NCBI RefSeq assembly: GCF_947241705.1
Contig: NC_079256.1
Coordinates: forward strand, 184,053 to 248,052
DNA: 64,000 nt
Origin: Saccharomyces mikatae IFO 1815
Lineage: Eukaryota > Ascomycota > Saccharomycetes > Saccharomycetales > Saccharomycetaceae
Direction: 5' to 3'
Shown: positions 32,801-42,284 of the stretch, piece after piece
How the letters are laid out: each line of letters starts with the position of its first letter
Numbering within the stretch: the first letter of the stretch is position 1
The notes under the pieces: generated by a model
What the model was told of the DNA's origin: nothing
What the model saw: only the letters and a program-made list of their open reading frames with translations
Databases searched by the model: none
Translations under genes and position numbers: made by a program

Positions 32801-33696
32801 TTTCTCCTTCATCCGCTTCTGCTGAACCATCAAAGGTGTCTAGTTATTCATCTTCATCATATACCACTACTACAACAAGCGAGCAAACTACTTTGGTTAC
32901 CATAACTTCCTGTGGACCTCATACATGCACTGAGTCCACTTCATCTGCTATTGTTTCTACAGCCACCACAACCGTTAGCGGCGTCACAACAGAGTACACC
33001 ACATGGTGTCCTATTTCTACCACAATCCCTGAAAAACAAACTACACTGGTTACTGTTACTTCCTGTGAGTCTGACATCTGTTCCAAGGTCACCTCTTCCG
33101 CTATTGTTTCTACAACCACAGCTACTATTAATGGAGCTGTCACTGAATACACAACATGGTGTCCTGTTTCCACTACAGAATCAAAACAACAGACAACACT
33201 AGTCACAGTTACTTCTTGTGAATCTGGTGTCTGTTCAGAAACTGCTTCACCAGCTATTGTTTCGACAGCCACGGCTACCATAAATGACGTCGTAACGATT
33301 TTCCCCACATGGAGCCCACAAACTACGGACGAAAAAGCTGTCAACTCCAATACTGTAAGTACCTCTTCCGTATCAGAAGCTGCTAAAACCGAAACAGCAA
33401 CCCGCTCTTCACTTTCAAGATCCAGCTATGCCGAAGAAACACACTCGACTGTTACATCCAGCGCAATTGGACAAACCAATAGTGTTTCTGTTTCTGTAAC
33501 TGCCAGCACCAGAGATGTCGCAACTTCTGGGTTGAGCACTATGTCTCAACAGCCTCGCAGCGCTTCTTCAAACGGTACACCTGTGTCCAGCACAGCTTCC
33601 TTAGAAATTTCAAGCTACCTTGGTATTGCGAATGGTCTGCTGGCCAATAGTGGACTATGTGTGTTCATTGCCTCCTTGTTGATGACAATTGTTTAG
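29851..33696 (+). CDS. GPI-anchored flocculin, FLO1/FLO5/FLO9-type repeats with a Flo10-like lectin domain
   Basis: 1281 residues. Signal peptide about 1-24 ([20 protein letters not shown]...). N-terminal PA14-type lectin domain about 25-270, with [20 protein letters not shown], the calcium-binding Asp164-Asp165 ([12 protein letters not shown]) and [20 protein letters not shown]. It binds cell-surface mannans for calcium-dependent flocculation. A Thr-rich region of thirteen 45-residue units ([11 protein letters not shown]... [10 protein letters not shown]) spans about 277-880. Then come Ser-rich linker, three TTLVT.TSC cysteine repeats, and a hydrophobic tail ([19 protein letters not shown]) for GPI addition. 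The ATG at 29851 is preferred to the non-ATG extension at 29809. Position between SWH1 and an HPF1-like gene equals FLO1, but the residues between about 80 and 125 ([14 protein letters not shown]) look more like Flo10. Confidence 0.92.
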   Translation: MVGIHHHIFLAAIAFLTLLNVALGSTEACLPEGQRKNGMNINFYQYSLMDSSTYSNAAYMAYQYTNKVKLGSVSGKTKLSIKYAPCQTEPGDESAVAKREVENYYDTVLSSGVQKRASCDEAKAHWSSTLFGFYTTPTNITLEMTGYFLPPQTGSYSFKFATVDDSAILSVGGNVAFDCCAQQQPPITSTNFTINGIKPWHQSLPPNIVGSVYMYAGYYYPMKIVYSNAVSYAKLPISVTLPDGTTVTDDFQGYVYSFDDDLTQENCAIPDPSTHTNSGIITTTTEPWTGTFTTTTTEMSTVTGSNGLPTDETIIEIKTPTSAGLITTTTEPWSGTFTTTTTEMSTFTGTNGNPTDETVVVIKTPTSAGLITTTTEPWSGTFTTTTTEMSTFTGTNGNPTDETVVVIKTPTSAGLITTTTEPWSGTFTTTTTEMSTFTGTNGNPTDETVVVIKTPTSAGLITTTTEPWSGTFTTTTTEMSTFTGTNGNPTDETVVVIKTPTSAGLITTTTEPWSGTFTTTTTEMSTFTGTNGNPTDETVVVIKTPTSAGLITTTTEPWSGTFTTTTTEMSTFTGTNGNPTDETVVVIKTPTNASPSSVSSSTVAGLVRTTEPWSGTFTTTITELSTYTGTNGKPTDETVVVIKTPTSAGLITTTTEPWSGTFTTTTTEMSTFTGTNGNPTDETVVVIKTPTSAGLITTTTEPWSGTFTTTTTEMSTFTGTNGNPTDETVVVIKTPTSAGLITTTTEPWSGTFTTTTTEMSTFTGTNGNPTDETVVVIKTPTSAGLITTTTEPWSGTFTTTTTEMSTFTGTNGNPTDETVVVIKTPTNASPSSVSSSTVAGLVRTTEPWSGTFTTTITELSTYTGTNGKPTDETVVVIKTPTSASPSSVSSSTPESIISSVTSSHPIITPLYPSNGTSIVSSSASSKDETPISSTSTLVSHSSVVSRPSKSFVIPTTGSTNSAESQSSSINSFTSYSTNRKTSSVSPSSASAEPSKVSSYSSSSYTTTTTSEQTTLVTITSCGPHTCTESTSSAIVSTATTTVSGVTTEYTTWCPISTTIPEKQTTLVTVTSCESDICSKVTSSAIVSTTTATINGAVTEYTTWCPVSTTESKQQTTLVTVTSCESGVCSETASPAIVSTATATINDVVTIFPTWSPQTTDEKAVNSNTVSTSSVSEAAKTETATRSSLSRSSYAEETHSTVTSSAIGQTNSVSVSVTASTRDVATSGLSTMSQQPRSASSNGTPVSSTASLEISSYLGIANGLLANSGLCVFIASLLMTIV
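30676..32494 (+). repeat. 135-bp minisatellite of the flocculin gene, 13 units
   Basis: One variant first unit, six standard 135-bp units, one longer variant unit with a Ser-rich insert ([22 protein letters not shown], split here by position), four standard units, and the same longer variant again. The arrangement shows that a block of several units plus the variant was itself duplicated. Repeat number controls adhesion strength in this gene family. Confidence 0.95.
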
Positions 33697-35784
33697 TAAT
33701 GCACACGTTCTTATATATTCATGCCTCTTTATGATAGATTTTTCTAGGCATGTATCATTATTTCTTACACTTTCCCCTTTCTCGATAACTCTGTTAATAT
33801 GTTTAGTTTATATGTGTATAGATCCTTCAATTTGAATCGATCTACAGAGATCTTCTAAAGTATCACCTCCAATTCATTCAAGAAAAAGTATGTACGAGAT
33901 CTATTGTGGTCTGCCAAACGTCCTAATTTATAGACAATCAGTGCGCCGAAGTTTTTTGAATGCGCTGTTTCTTAAAATAAATGAGCGTAACATAACTATG
34001 GTGAAGGCTGTTTCTTCCGCCATAATCATCCTTCACATTCACCTGTTGCACTCTCTTACTCAAGCAGGGCGCGATTTAAAATATATCAGAGAAAGCTTGA
34101 AAGTATGTTTGTATAATTAAAAGAGCTGACATCCGGTGCATGTAAAAAGAACATTCTTCAAGGACTCACTTTTTCTTTACTTCAATAAAATCTATAATAC
34201 TAGGTCTTAGCTCCTTGTATATTTTTTTTTTCTAATAGTCATGTCACAATAATGCACAAACAAGGGCAGACTTCCCACAAAATATTCTGCAGAACCGAAA
34301 TTATATTTTCTCATGATTAAAAACTGCTACCATTAATAATGTACATTTAGGTATAGCCCGCGGAGAGCTGTTACACAAGTATACAGGCGTGTTGAACACA
34401 CAACTAATTAAATTTTTGTCGAAATATAACAATTTCTATAGATTGCCACCTGTGACGGATTTGTGGGTATAAGAAATGTCTAAAACTACCGAGAAACTAC
34501 CTGCCATGAAAGAGTGTATGTAAGGCAGACATGCTCGAAACTATTTCGGATGGAAAGATGGCCATTACACCAAGATCAAACAGCCGGGCTGAGCAAATAC
34601 TGGCACCAAGAGCGCAGCGTGACTATCTTCTGAGAACAGACCTTGGAAGAAGTTCGATATGTAAACTTTTCGAATCCAAGAGCTCAGAAAACCAGCAAAC
34701 AGGAACAATGTATAATACATTGGGAAGTGACCAAACCAGTCTTCTTGAAGATCAGCATAAGGCAATAGGTGAGAAGAAAGAACTACTAAGCCCGTACAGC
34801 TGAATTGCTCACGAAAACAGCTTTGAAATATATATGAAAGCCGGTTATCCGGTTTCTTTTGGCTTTTGCTTTGCCAGCAAGACGTTGTGAAACAAGCTCA
34901 AGAAATTTATAATGAGATCCAGCGCTTTAACGTTTGTTTTTACACAATATCGAAAAAGAATTCCCTCACGAGGTGTACTAACTATCGTCAGAGAGTAAGT
35001 TGCTGCCTTTGCTATATCTGTTTCAGTAAACCCACGGAAGGCGTCTTCTTGTATAGGGACTTTGTCAGCCATCTTTCCACGGAAAATCAACGCCGTTCGC
35101 GTCGCAGAGAGCCAAGGTAGCCGCGCGCTTCAGGGACAGAAGAATTCGTGGCTTCGGATAGACTGTTATTTTTCTTGAGAGTGGCTAACCAATATATGCT
35201 TTCAAATGGTAAATAATTCTTTCTTCTGGATGAATGATCCATTTTGAGTAGAGGTTACTGATCATTGGATGGATAAGTACATGGGAAGGTAATAACTTAT
35301 TGAAAGTGATTGTGTATATGCTCCCGAGAGCCCTTACACTCGGTCTTGCTTTTCGCGTACCTCTTCTGTCAAGATCTGGCCAGGCTGAACAACGTTTTGT
35401 TGCTACTGTAGTAGAAATGCTTGAAACTTGGTCTTCAACATAGCGCCTCGTTTCTTATTTAACAAGCACGCACTGACAAGATTTGCAGGGTTTGCAAATG
35501 CTCTTCGCAGAAATGCGTGCACAAAAATTTTGATCTAGCTTACCATCGGTCTCTATAGTCTCGGTCACTGTAGTCACAGGTTCGGAGTCCGTAAGCAATT
35601 GTAAGAACAAACGTATAAAAGAAGGTAAATACGCTTCAATACACTTGATTACTGTAGATTATTCATATTCACATTATTCACATTTATTATTGTTGTCGTA
35701 ATAAGACACCAATAGCAAATTTTGATCTCTGCAACTTAGTTATATTTTTCATTTCTGGTAATATCTCGCCTCATCTATAAAGAG
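33697..35784. other. Intergenic between the flocculin and the HPF1-like gene
   Basis: About 2.1 kb. A 76-codon ATG frame lies at 33890-34120 and a 90-codon one at 34531-34803; both are short. In S. cerevisiae this interval carries short uncharacterised or dubious frames (YAR053W to YAR064W). No RNA gene seen. Confidence 0.5.
34531..34803 (+). CDS. Short hypothetical protein, 90 residues
   Basis: ATG frame MLETISDGKMAITPRSNSRAEQ..., hydrophilic, with no signal peptide or recognised domain. By position it could be the counterpart of the uncharacterised YAR064W. It may equally be chance; the composition gives no strong coding signal. Confidence 0.25.
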   Translation: MLETISDGKMAITPRSNSRAEQILAPRAQRDYLLRTDLGRSSICKLFESKSSENQQTGTMYNTLGSDQTSLLEDQHKAIGEKKELLSPYS

Positions 35785-37678
35785 ATGTTCAATCGTTTTA
35801 ATAATTTTCAAGCCGCTCTAGCTTTGGCACTATACTCAAAGCGCATTGGGTGAGTCTTATGTCAATAGCACTTCATCCAGTGCCATTGAATCAACATCCT
35901 CCGATTCCTTGAGTTCTATTACTTCTATCTCTTCAGCTATTGCATGTGCCACCGCATCGAACTCGCTGTCCTCCAGCGACAGTACTGTTTATTTGCCCTC
36001 AACGACTATCAGCGGAGATCTTGCAACCCAAGCTGTCAGAGTTGCTGCCGGTGGTAAATTGACTTTGCTTGACGGTGAAAAATACATGTTCTCATCCGAC
36101 CTGAAAGTTCATGGTGATTTGATTGTCGAAAAGTCGAAGACAACATACGAAGGTACCACCTTCGACGTCTCCGGTGAGACTTTCGAAGTTTTCGGTAACT
36201 TTAATGTCGAAGAATCCGGTGCCACTTCTGCATCCGTCTACTCCTTTACTCCGAGCTCTTTCGAAAACAGTGGTGACATTTCTTTGAGTCTATCAAAGTC
36301 CAAGAAGGGTGAAGTTACCTTCTCCCCTTACTCTAACACCGGTGCCTTCTCTTTCTCTAACGCTATTCTCAACGGCGGTTCTGTACCTGGTTTGCAACGT
36401 AGAGCCGAAGATGAAGGGTCTGTTAACAACGGTGAAATAAACCTGGACAACGGAAGTACTTATGTCATCGTCGAACCAGTTTCCGGAAACGGTACCGTCA
36501 ACATTGTCTCTGGCAACCTTTACCTACACTACCCGGACACCTTTACTGGCCAAACTGTTGTATTCAAAGGTGAAAGTATTCTTGCCGTCGACCCAACAGA
36601 AACCAATGCTACTCCTATTCCTGTTGTTGGATACACCGGCAAGAACCAAATTGTCATTACCACTGACATTACTGCTCTTTCATACGACGGCACTACAGGT
36701 GTTTTAACTGCAACCCAGGGCAACAGACAATTCTCTTTCGCTATCGGTACTGGATTTTCTAGTTCTGGTTTCAGTGTCTCAGAAGGAACTTTTGCAGGCG
36801 CTTATGCTTATTATCTAAACTACAATGGTGTTGTCGCTACTAGTGCCGCATCTTCATCTACTTCCACTACCGCTGGTGCATCATCTACCAACTCTTCAGT
36901 AACTGTCTCAGCCACCATTTCTAGCTCCGTCATTTCATCATCTAGTACCTCAATCTCTGGCTCAGCCATTTCACCATCTAGTAGCTTTGTTTCTGGTATA
37001 TCTAACTCCACAACACTCTCTGGTCCAATCACTTCATCTACTGGTTCTGCCAGATCTGCCGCTAGCCTCACCTCAGGCTCCGCCTCTGTTTACCCTGAAA
37101 CATTAACTTACTTAAATGCCACTAGCACAGTCGTTGTCTCCTGTTCAGAAACAACTGATACTAGCGGTAATATCCACACTATTACCACAACTGTCCCGTG
37201 TCTATCTACTACTGCCACCATCACATCTTGCGACGAAAACGGATGCCATGTTGTAGCACCAACCGCTACCGACGCAACCGCAACCGTTTCTTCCAAGTCG
37301 TACACCCCATACTGTTACTCACTGTGATAACAATGCCTGTAGCGTCAAGACCGTAACTTCAGAAGTTCCTAAAAAAACTGCAACCACTACTGTCACAACC
37401 GTTTCTCCAGAACATACACCACAGTCACTGTTACCCACTGTGACGACAACGGCTGTCACGTTAAGACCATCACCTCCGAAGCTCCTAAACAAACTTCGTT
37501 GACAATAGCCACTTCTGGAACTTTTAGCACAATTTCCAAATCTGCTGCTCCAACCTCTCAAACAATTGCTTCCAGAATATCCACTGGTATCATCGTACAA
37601 TCCGAAGGTATTGCTGCTGGTTTGAGAACCAATGCCTTGAGCACTTTGGCCGGTATCTTCATTCTTGCTTTTTTTTAG
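35785..37678 (+). pseudogene. HPF1/YAR066W-family cell-wall mannoprotein, broken by at least three frameshifts
   Basis: A signal-peptide frame starts at 35785 (MFNRFNNFQAALALALYS) but runs into a TGA because of an extra A in TCAAAGCGC (about 35836). The body is open from 35846 to 37327: Ser-rich start, then the Hyr1/Hpf1-type beta-helix region (STVYLPSTTISGDL, AAGGKLTLLDGEKYMFSSDL, YLHYPDTFTGQTVVFKGE, GNRQFSFAIGTGFSSS), then Ser/Thr-rich repeats. It stops early through a second shift near SYTPYCYSL. A third shift at about 37408 follows. The conserved C-terminal cysteine repeats and GPI-type tail (AAGLRTNALSTLAGIFILAFF, TAG at 37676-37678) are still readable. Hpf1 is a haze-protective GPI mannoprotein. 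All shifts involve single bases, so sequencing error must be excluded. Confidence 0.85.
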
Positions 37679-38524
37679 CTGAGAGCATAATTGTTCTTCT
37701 TAAAATCTAAATAGAAGTTTTTTAACGAAATCCTAAGTGTAGATATCCAGCAGTTTTAGCTTGAAGTTGAAGAATGCTTTCTTTTATTTGTTTTAGGAAT
37801 TGTTTCAACTATAAAAATGCGTCAGAAGAAAGTTTAACGAAGGCACCACATTACAGATGGGCATATTACTTTCACTCAGCTTTTTCACACAGTTTGGAAA
37901 TTCATGTCGAAAAAACAGTAGTTATGATAATACCTTATGTGCACCAGAAGATGTCCTGAAAGCACTGCACGTCTTAGCGTTGACCTAGTAGAGCGTTCAT
38001 TGAGAGATATGCAATATTTGATGGTTGTAATGAATAAAGCCAACGACGTTTTTATTTATCTCGTTCTATTCACGAAATGTATTTGGAATGCTGCCGTACG
38101 CACTGAATTTAAATGTAATGATGTGCAATAAAATATCGTAAAAAAAAAGGAAAACACTATACATTAACAAGAGCAGCAGTTTAAAACAAACGGAGACATG
38201 ATTCAGAAGTGGAAATCAAAAGAATCAATCATAGATAGAATGTGATTTGTAAAAGATCGTGTTTTTTCAAAGCGCATTCTCCTCTGATTTTTGTACTTTC
38301 TGAATCATTGAGTCATGTAAGACTGATTAAAGCATAAACAAGAGGCTGAGTATTTCTCCAAGAAAAAATGAAAAATCCAACAATTTTATGATAAATTATT
38401 GTTGCTTCGGTTACGATTTCTTCTATATATAGCATGGTATATTTCCAAAAGTAACAAAAGACTTTGTTTGCTATATTTCATCTAGTTGACTGGCAGCACC
38501 CTGTAATCCATCAAATTTTAAGAA
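37679..38524. promoter_or_regulatory. Intergenic, upstream region of the BIO6-like gene
   Basis: No gene. TATATATA at 38424-38431 is about 94 bp before the ATG at 38525, a typical yeast TATA spacing. I looked for the biotin-responsive Vhr1 element (AATCA-N8-TGAYT) and found only pairs of half sites with the wrong spacing (for example 38216-38245 and 38304-38325). Confidence 0.55.
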
Positions 38525-39835
38525 ATGCGTGATCAATTAACCCAAGAAGATCTCGAATTTGATAAAAAGCACATATGGCACCCCTACACATCAATCACTA
38601 CTCCATTGAAGGTATACCCTGTTACTAGAGCAGAGGGAAGTTATTTATATCTCGATAATGGTACCAAGGTAGTAGATGGTATGGCAAGTTGGTGGTGCGT
38701 TCAGCAAGGATACAACAATCATAGACTAAATGCAGCTGCCATTACACAGATTAATAAAATGTCACATGTGATGTTTGGAGGCATTACTCATAAGGCTGGA
38801 ATTACCTTTTGTAAGAAATTGCTTACTTTATTACCAGATACCTTGGAGTGTGCTTTACTGGCAGATTCTGGGTCTATTTCTGTTGACATTGCAATGAAAA
38901 TGGCTTTAAGATATCACCACTCATTAGGGAATACATCTAAAAAGAAGTTTTTGACAATTGAGAAGGGGTATCACGGAGACGCCTTTGGAGCAGTATCAGT
39001 TTGCGATCCTGTCAATTCAAGACATAGTACTTATAATGGATTTCTTGCTGAGAACATATTCTGCAAGGCTCCCGAAGTCCGTTTTGATTGTTCCAAAGAG
39101 AACGTTGAGAAATTGGTTGAAGAACTCGACGTGAAAATTTTTGCTGAGATTATCAAAAAACACCATAGTGAAATATCTGGTGTTGTAATGGAGAGCATAG
39201 TACAAGGCGCGGGTGGCCTAAGAATGTACCATCCATATTTCTTGAAACGGGTCCATGAACTTTGCAATGAATTCAATATTTTGCTGATCCTTGATGAAGT
39301 TGCAGTAGGTCTCGGAAGAACAGGCAAGCTCTTTGGTTTTGAGCATGCAGGAATAGTGCCAGATATAGTCTGCCTAGGTAAGACATTGACGGCTGGGTAC
39401 CTGACGCTATCTGCAACAGTCACCACCAGAAAGATTGGTGATCTGATCTCCAATGGGCCTGAGGGCTGCTTCATGCACGGGCAAACTTATATGGCTAATC
39501 CGTTAGCATGTGCTGTTGCTAGTGAAAACTTGTCCATCTTAATGGAAGGTAAATGGAAATCTCAAGTTGGAAAAATTGAAACACAGTTGAAAAAAGAGCT
39601 TTTACCCTTATTAGAACATCATATTGTAGCAGATGTGAGGATTCTCGGAGCTATTGGTGTTGTTGAGGTCATGAAGCGTGTGAACGTTGAAGACTTGCAA
39701 GAGCGTTTTGTCAAAGCAGGGGCATGGATCAGACCTTTCAATAACATAATCTACATCCTACCACCTTATATAATCACCACTGAAGAGTTGTCCATCTTAA
39801 CTGAAGCTATAAAAACTGTTCTTGACTTTATTTAG
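38525..39835 (+). CDS. BIO6: BioA/BIO3-family PLP aminotransferase, probable BIO6
   Basis: 436 residues of a class-III aminotransferase. Family marks: HIWHPYTS near the start, MASWWC (substrate-binding tryptophans), LLADSGSISVDIAMKMALRYH, KGYHGDAFGAVSV, ESIVQGAGGLRMYHP, LILDEVAVGLGRTG, and the PLP-binding lysine K286 in CLGKTLTAGYLTLS, with AWIRPFNNIIYILPPY near the end. This is the BioA group, which makes 7,8-diaminopelargonate from KAPA in biotin synthesis. BIO6 is a diverged duplicate of BIO3, found in biotin-prototrophic yeasts and thought to act earlier. I favour BIO6 over BIO3 because the sequence is diverged and shorter than Bio3 (480) and lies beside a BIO1-type gene at a chromosome end. 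Its substrate is not shown by sequence. Confidence 0.75.
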   Translation: MRDQLTQEDLEFDKKHIWHPYTSITTPLKVYPVTRAEGSYLYLDNGTKVVDGMASWWCVQQGYNNHRLNAAAITQINKMSHVMFGGITHKAGITFCKKLLTLLPDTLECALLADSGSISVDIAMKMALRYHHSLGNTSKKKFLTIEKGYHGDAFGAVSVCDPVNSRHSTYNGFLAENIFCKAPEVRFDCSKENVEKLVEELDVKIFAEIIKKHHSEISGVVMESIVQGAGGLRMYHPYFLKRVHELCNEFNILLILDEVAVGLGRTGKLFGFEHAGIVPDIVCLGKTLTAGYLTLSATVTTRKIGDLISNGPEGCFMHGQTYMANPLACAVASENLSILMEGKWKSQVGKIETQLKKELLPLLEHHIVADVRILGAIGVVEVMKRVNVEDLQERFVKAGAWIRPFNNIIYILPPYIITTEELSILTEAIKTVLDFI

Positions 39836-40389
39836 TCTATTATTTAGAGAAGAGAAAGCGATTCAACACTAAAAGATAATCAGAAGTATATAATAATGTA
39901 CAACATACAAAACAAGAATTTTCACAATTTATGATGAGACACGTTCAGCCGCGCGGCGTCAGTATAATCATACAAGCATGACTACACTAAAGGCAACAAA
40001 TAATATGCACTCGCGTGAAACACAACCATGATTATTATTGTTGCAATGACTCCTGGACTGAGAAAGAGACAGAAGTGTTAGACTAATGTTTTGGGAGAGA
40101 TTCCATAGTCAAGACCCAACAGTTTAAGTTTCCTGTACTTAACTTAGAGTAAAAAATCAACGCAACCGTAAACGCAACATTTTTTATTGATTATATTCAA
40201 CAGAAAAGTTAACGCATGACCAAATTCAATACACAATTTCCACTCAAAATACCTCGGACCATGTGGCATTTTATAATTGTCTTGAATGTATATAAACCGT
40301 TATTCTATGAAAAGAACTGAGTAAAAGAAGCACCTTGTAATTATTATTCTGTCTACCCACTATCAACGGAATAAAATATAGGTAACCCA
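39836..40389 (+). promoter_or_regulatory. BIO6-BIO1 intergenic region
   Basis: 554 bp. TATATAAA at 40289-40296 lies about 94 bp before the BIO1 ATG. There is an inverted, GC-rich element CAGCCGCGCGGCGTC near 39946. No further gene seen. Confidence 0.55.
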
Positions 40390-41430
40390 ATGAACACGAA
40401 ATCACTTAACTTTTATGAGCCATTCGAAATTGAAGGTCAAAAATACATCAAGATGGATGTGAAGAAAGACCTCGGTGTATATGAACCTGGATTGACACAG
40501 GAAGCATTCACGGCAAAAGATAAGTACGATTACAAGGGAATAATAGAAAATTTGGAAAAGTACGGGCTCTGTGTAGTCCCAAATTTCATAGAACAATCCA
40601 AATGTGATCAGATATTGAAGGAGCTCGATCCTCATTTCTACAGGCACGACGCATGGCAAGGTTCGCCATTCCCGAAGGAAACTACAGTAGTATCAAGGGC
40701 CGTCCTCCACTCACCTACTATCTTGAAAGATGTTGTATCTGATAGCTTGTTCTGCGATATGGCAAACCATTTTTTGAATGAGCAGAATTATTTCTTGACC
40801 GGAAATGTCATTAGAAAGTGCTCAAGTGGTATTCAGCTAAACTCTGGTATTGTCTACAACGTTGGCCCTGGTGCTGGTGACCAAGGTTATCATCGAGAAG
40901 ACCATATTCATCATACAATTCATCAAGCGTGTGACCAGTTCGAATATGGAAAGGAAACACTACTGGGAATAGGTGTTGCTTTCACAGATATGAACAAAGC
41001 TAATGGGGCTACACGTGTGATTATTGGTTCACACTTGTGGGGCCCACAAGATTCTTGTGGGAAGTTCGACAAGAGGATGCAATTTCATGTAAACGCTGCT
41101 AAGGGCGATGCCATTTTATTCTTGGGCAGCCTTTATCATGCTGCAAGTGCAAACCATACATTAGATAATAGGATTGCTGGATATTTCTTTATGTCACAGG
41201 GCTACTTGAAGCAAGAGGAAAATCTTCACTTCGGAACGGACCCTAAAGTTTTCAAAGATATGCCGCTAGATACTTTGCAACTTTTGGGATTAAAAACTAG
41301 TGAGCCATATTGTGGTCACATTGATTACAAGAGTCCAGGACATCTTGCCAACCCTAGCTTGTTTGAAAACGAAGTTGAAAAAGGATATTACGGTGAGACA
41401 ATCAAGATTATTTATGATGATAAGTCCTAA
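40390..41430 (+). CDS. BIO1: PhyH-type Fe(II)/2-oxoglutarate dioxygenase, probable BIO1
   Basis: 346 residues. The phytanoyl-CoA hydroxylase fold is indicated by an N-terminal YGLCVVPNFIEQSKCDQI, the metal motif His168-Arg-Glu170 (GYHREDHIHH), HGRL-type later motifs with distal His250 (SLYHAASAN) and Arg261 for 2-oxoglutarate, plus GVAFTDMNKANGATRVI in between. In yeasts with complete biotin synthesis, BIO1 sits next to BIO6 in a subtelomeric cluster and is needed for an oxygen-requiring early step toward pimelate/KAPA. The pairing here in the same direction, 554 bp apart, is the main reason for the name. The family assignment is firm; the exact reaction is not known from sequence. Confidence 0.78.
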   Translation: MNTKSLNFYEPFEIEGQKYIKMDVKKDLGVYEPGLTQEAFTAKDKYDYKGIIENLEKYGLCVVPNFIEQSKCDQILKELDPHFYRHDAWQGSPFPKETTVVSRAVLHSPTILKDVVSDSLFCDMANHFLNEQNYFLTGNVIRKCSSGIQLNSGIVYNVGPGAGDQGYHREDHIHHTIHQACDQFEYGKETLLGIGVAFTDMNKANGATRVIIGSHLWGPQDSCGKFDKRMQFHVNAAKGDAILFLGSLYHAASANHTLDNRIAGYFFMSQGYLKQEENLHFGTDPKVFKDMPLDTLQLLGLKTSEPYCGHIDYKSPGHLANPSLFENEVEKGYYGETIKIIYDDKS

Positions 41431-41952
41431 AAAATTCCCATAATAACATAAAATATACGAAATAGTCCTAAATATTAAAATGAAAACTCTTCAATTTTTT
41501 TCTTTTTTTAGATATGGATATGTATTTATAACTTTATATCATATTTACCAAATTTTATTATCGTTAACAAATTTTCTGATGTCAAAGAATACTTGCAATG
41601 CTATCTGCTCTATTTTCACCAAGGATGGATCGCTCCGCTGCTTCTTCAGCAGAGGTGGATGACTTGTTGAAAGTCAGTGACATTAATAGCGTCAGGAACT
41701 ACATTGAATTAATACTCACCTGAGAGTGGTTACACTGAATGACACAGTACTGAAAATTAGATATATCTGCTTTTTCGGAATTATCATTCAGGAATATTAA
41801 TTGCTACGCAAATACCAGGATCCGAGGGATTTCATAGGTTATTAAACTGCGATAAATTCAGTATCATTTGTAGAGCCACAAAAATTACATCGTGACACTC
41901 ATACAGAAAATCCATGCTCTAGCGGAGATATTCGGAAAGTATGCTATTAAAA
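41431..41952. other. Intergenic between BIO1 and a delta LTR
   Basis: AT-rich, with no supported gene. The short frame at 41480-41662 lacks features. Confidence 0.4.
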
Positions 41953-42284
41953 TGAGATAATTGTGGAGTTTGATGCAATTGTTGGGATTCCATTTTTTAA
42001 TAAGGCAATAATATTAGGTATGTAGATATACTAGAAGTTCTCCTCAGGGATTTAGGAATCCATAAAAGGGAATCTGCAATTATACCAATCCTATAAACAT
42101 TATTATCATCGTTTTATATGTTGTTATTCATTGATCCTATTACATTATCAATTCTTGCGTTTCAGCTTCCACTAATTTAGATGAATATTTCTCATCATTT
42201 GCGTCATCTTCTAACACCGTATATGATAATATACTAGTAACGTAAATACTAGTTAGTAGATGATAGTTAATTTATATTACAACA
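41953..42284 (-). mobile_element. Solo Ty1/Ty2 delta LTR
   Basis: 332 bp in reverse orientation, from TGAGATAATTGTGGAG to TTATATTACAACA. It contains the diagnostic ATACTAGAAGTTCTCC, TCCTATTACATTATCAA and CGTCATCTTCTAACACCG blocks. Both ends are present and there is no internal Ty sequence, so it arose by LTR-LTR recombination. Several substitutions show that it is not young. Confidence 0.92.

Noticed and set aside
38160-38524. Vhr1 biotin-response element upstream of BIO6
   Set aside because: AATCA and TGATT half sites occur, but none with the required 8-base spacing.
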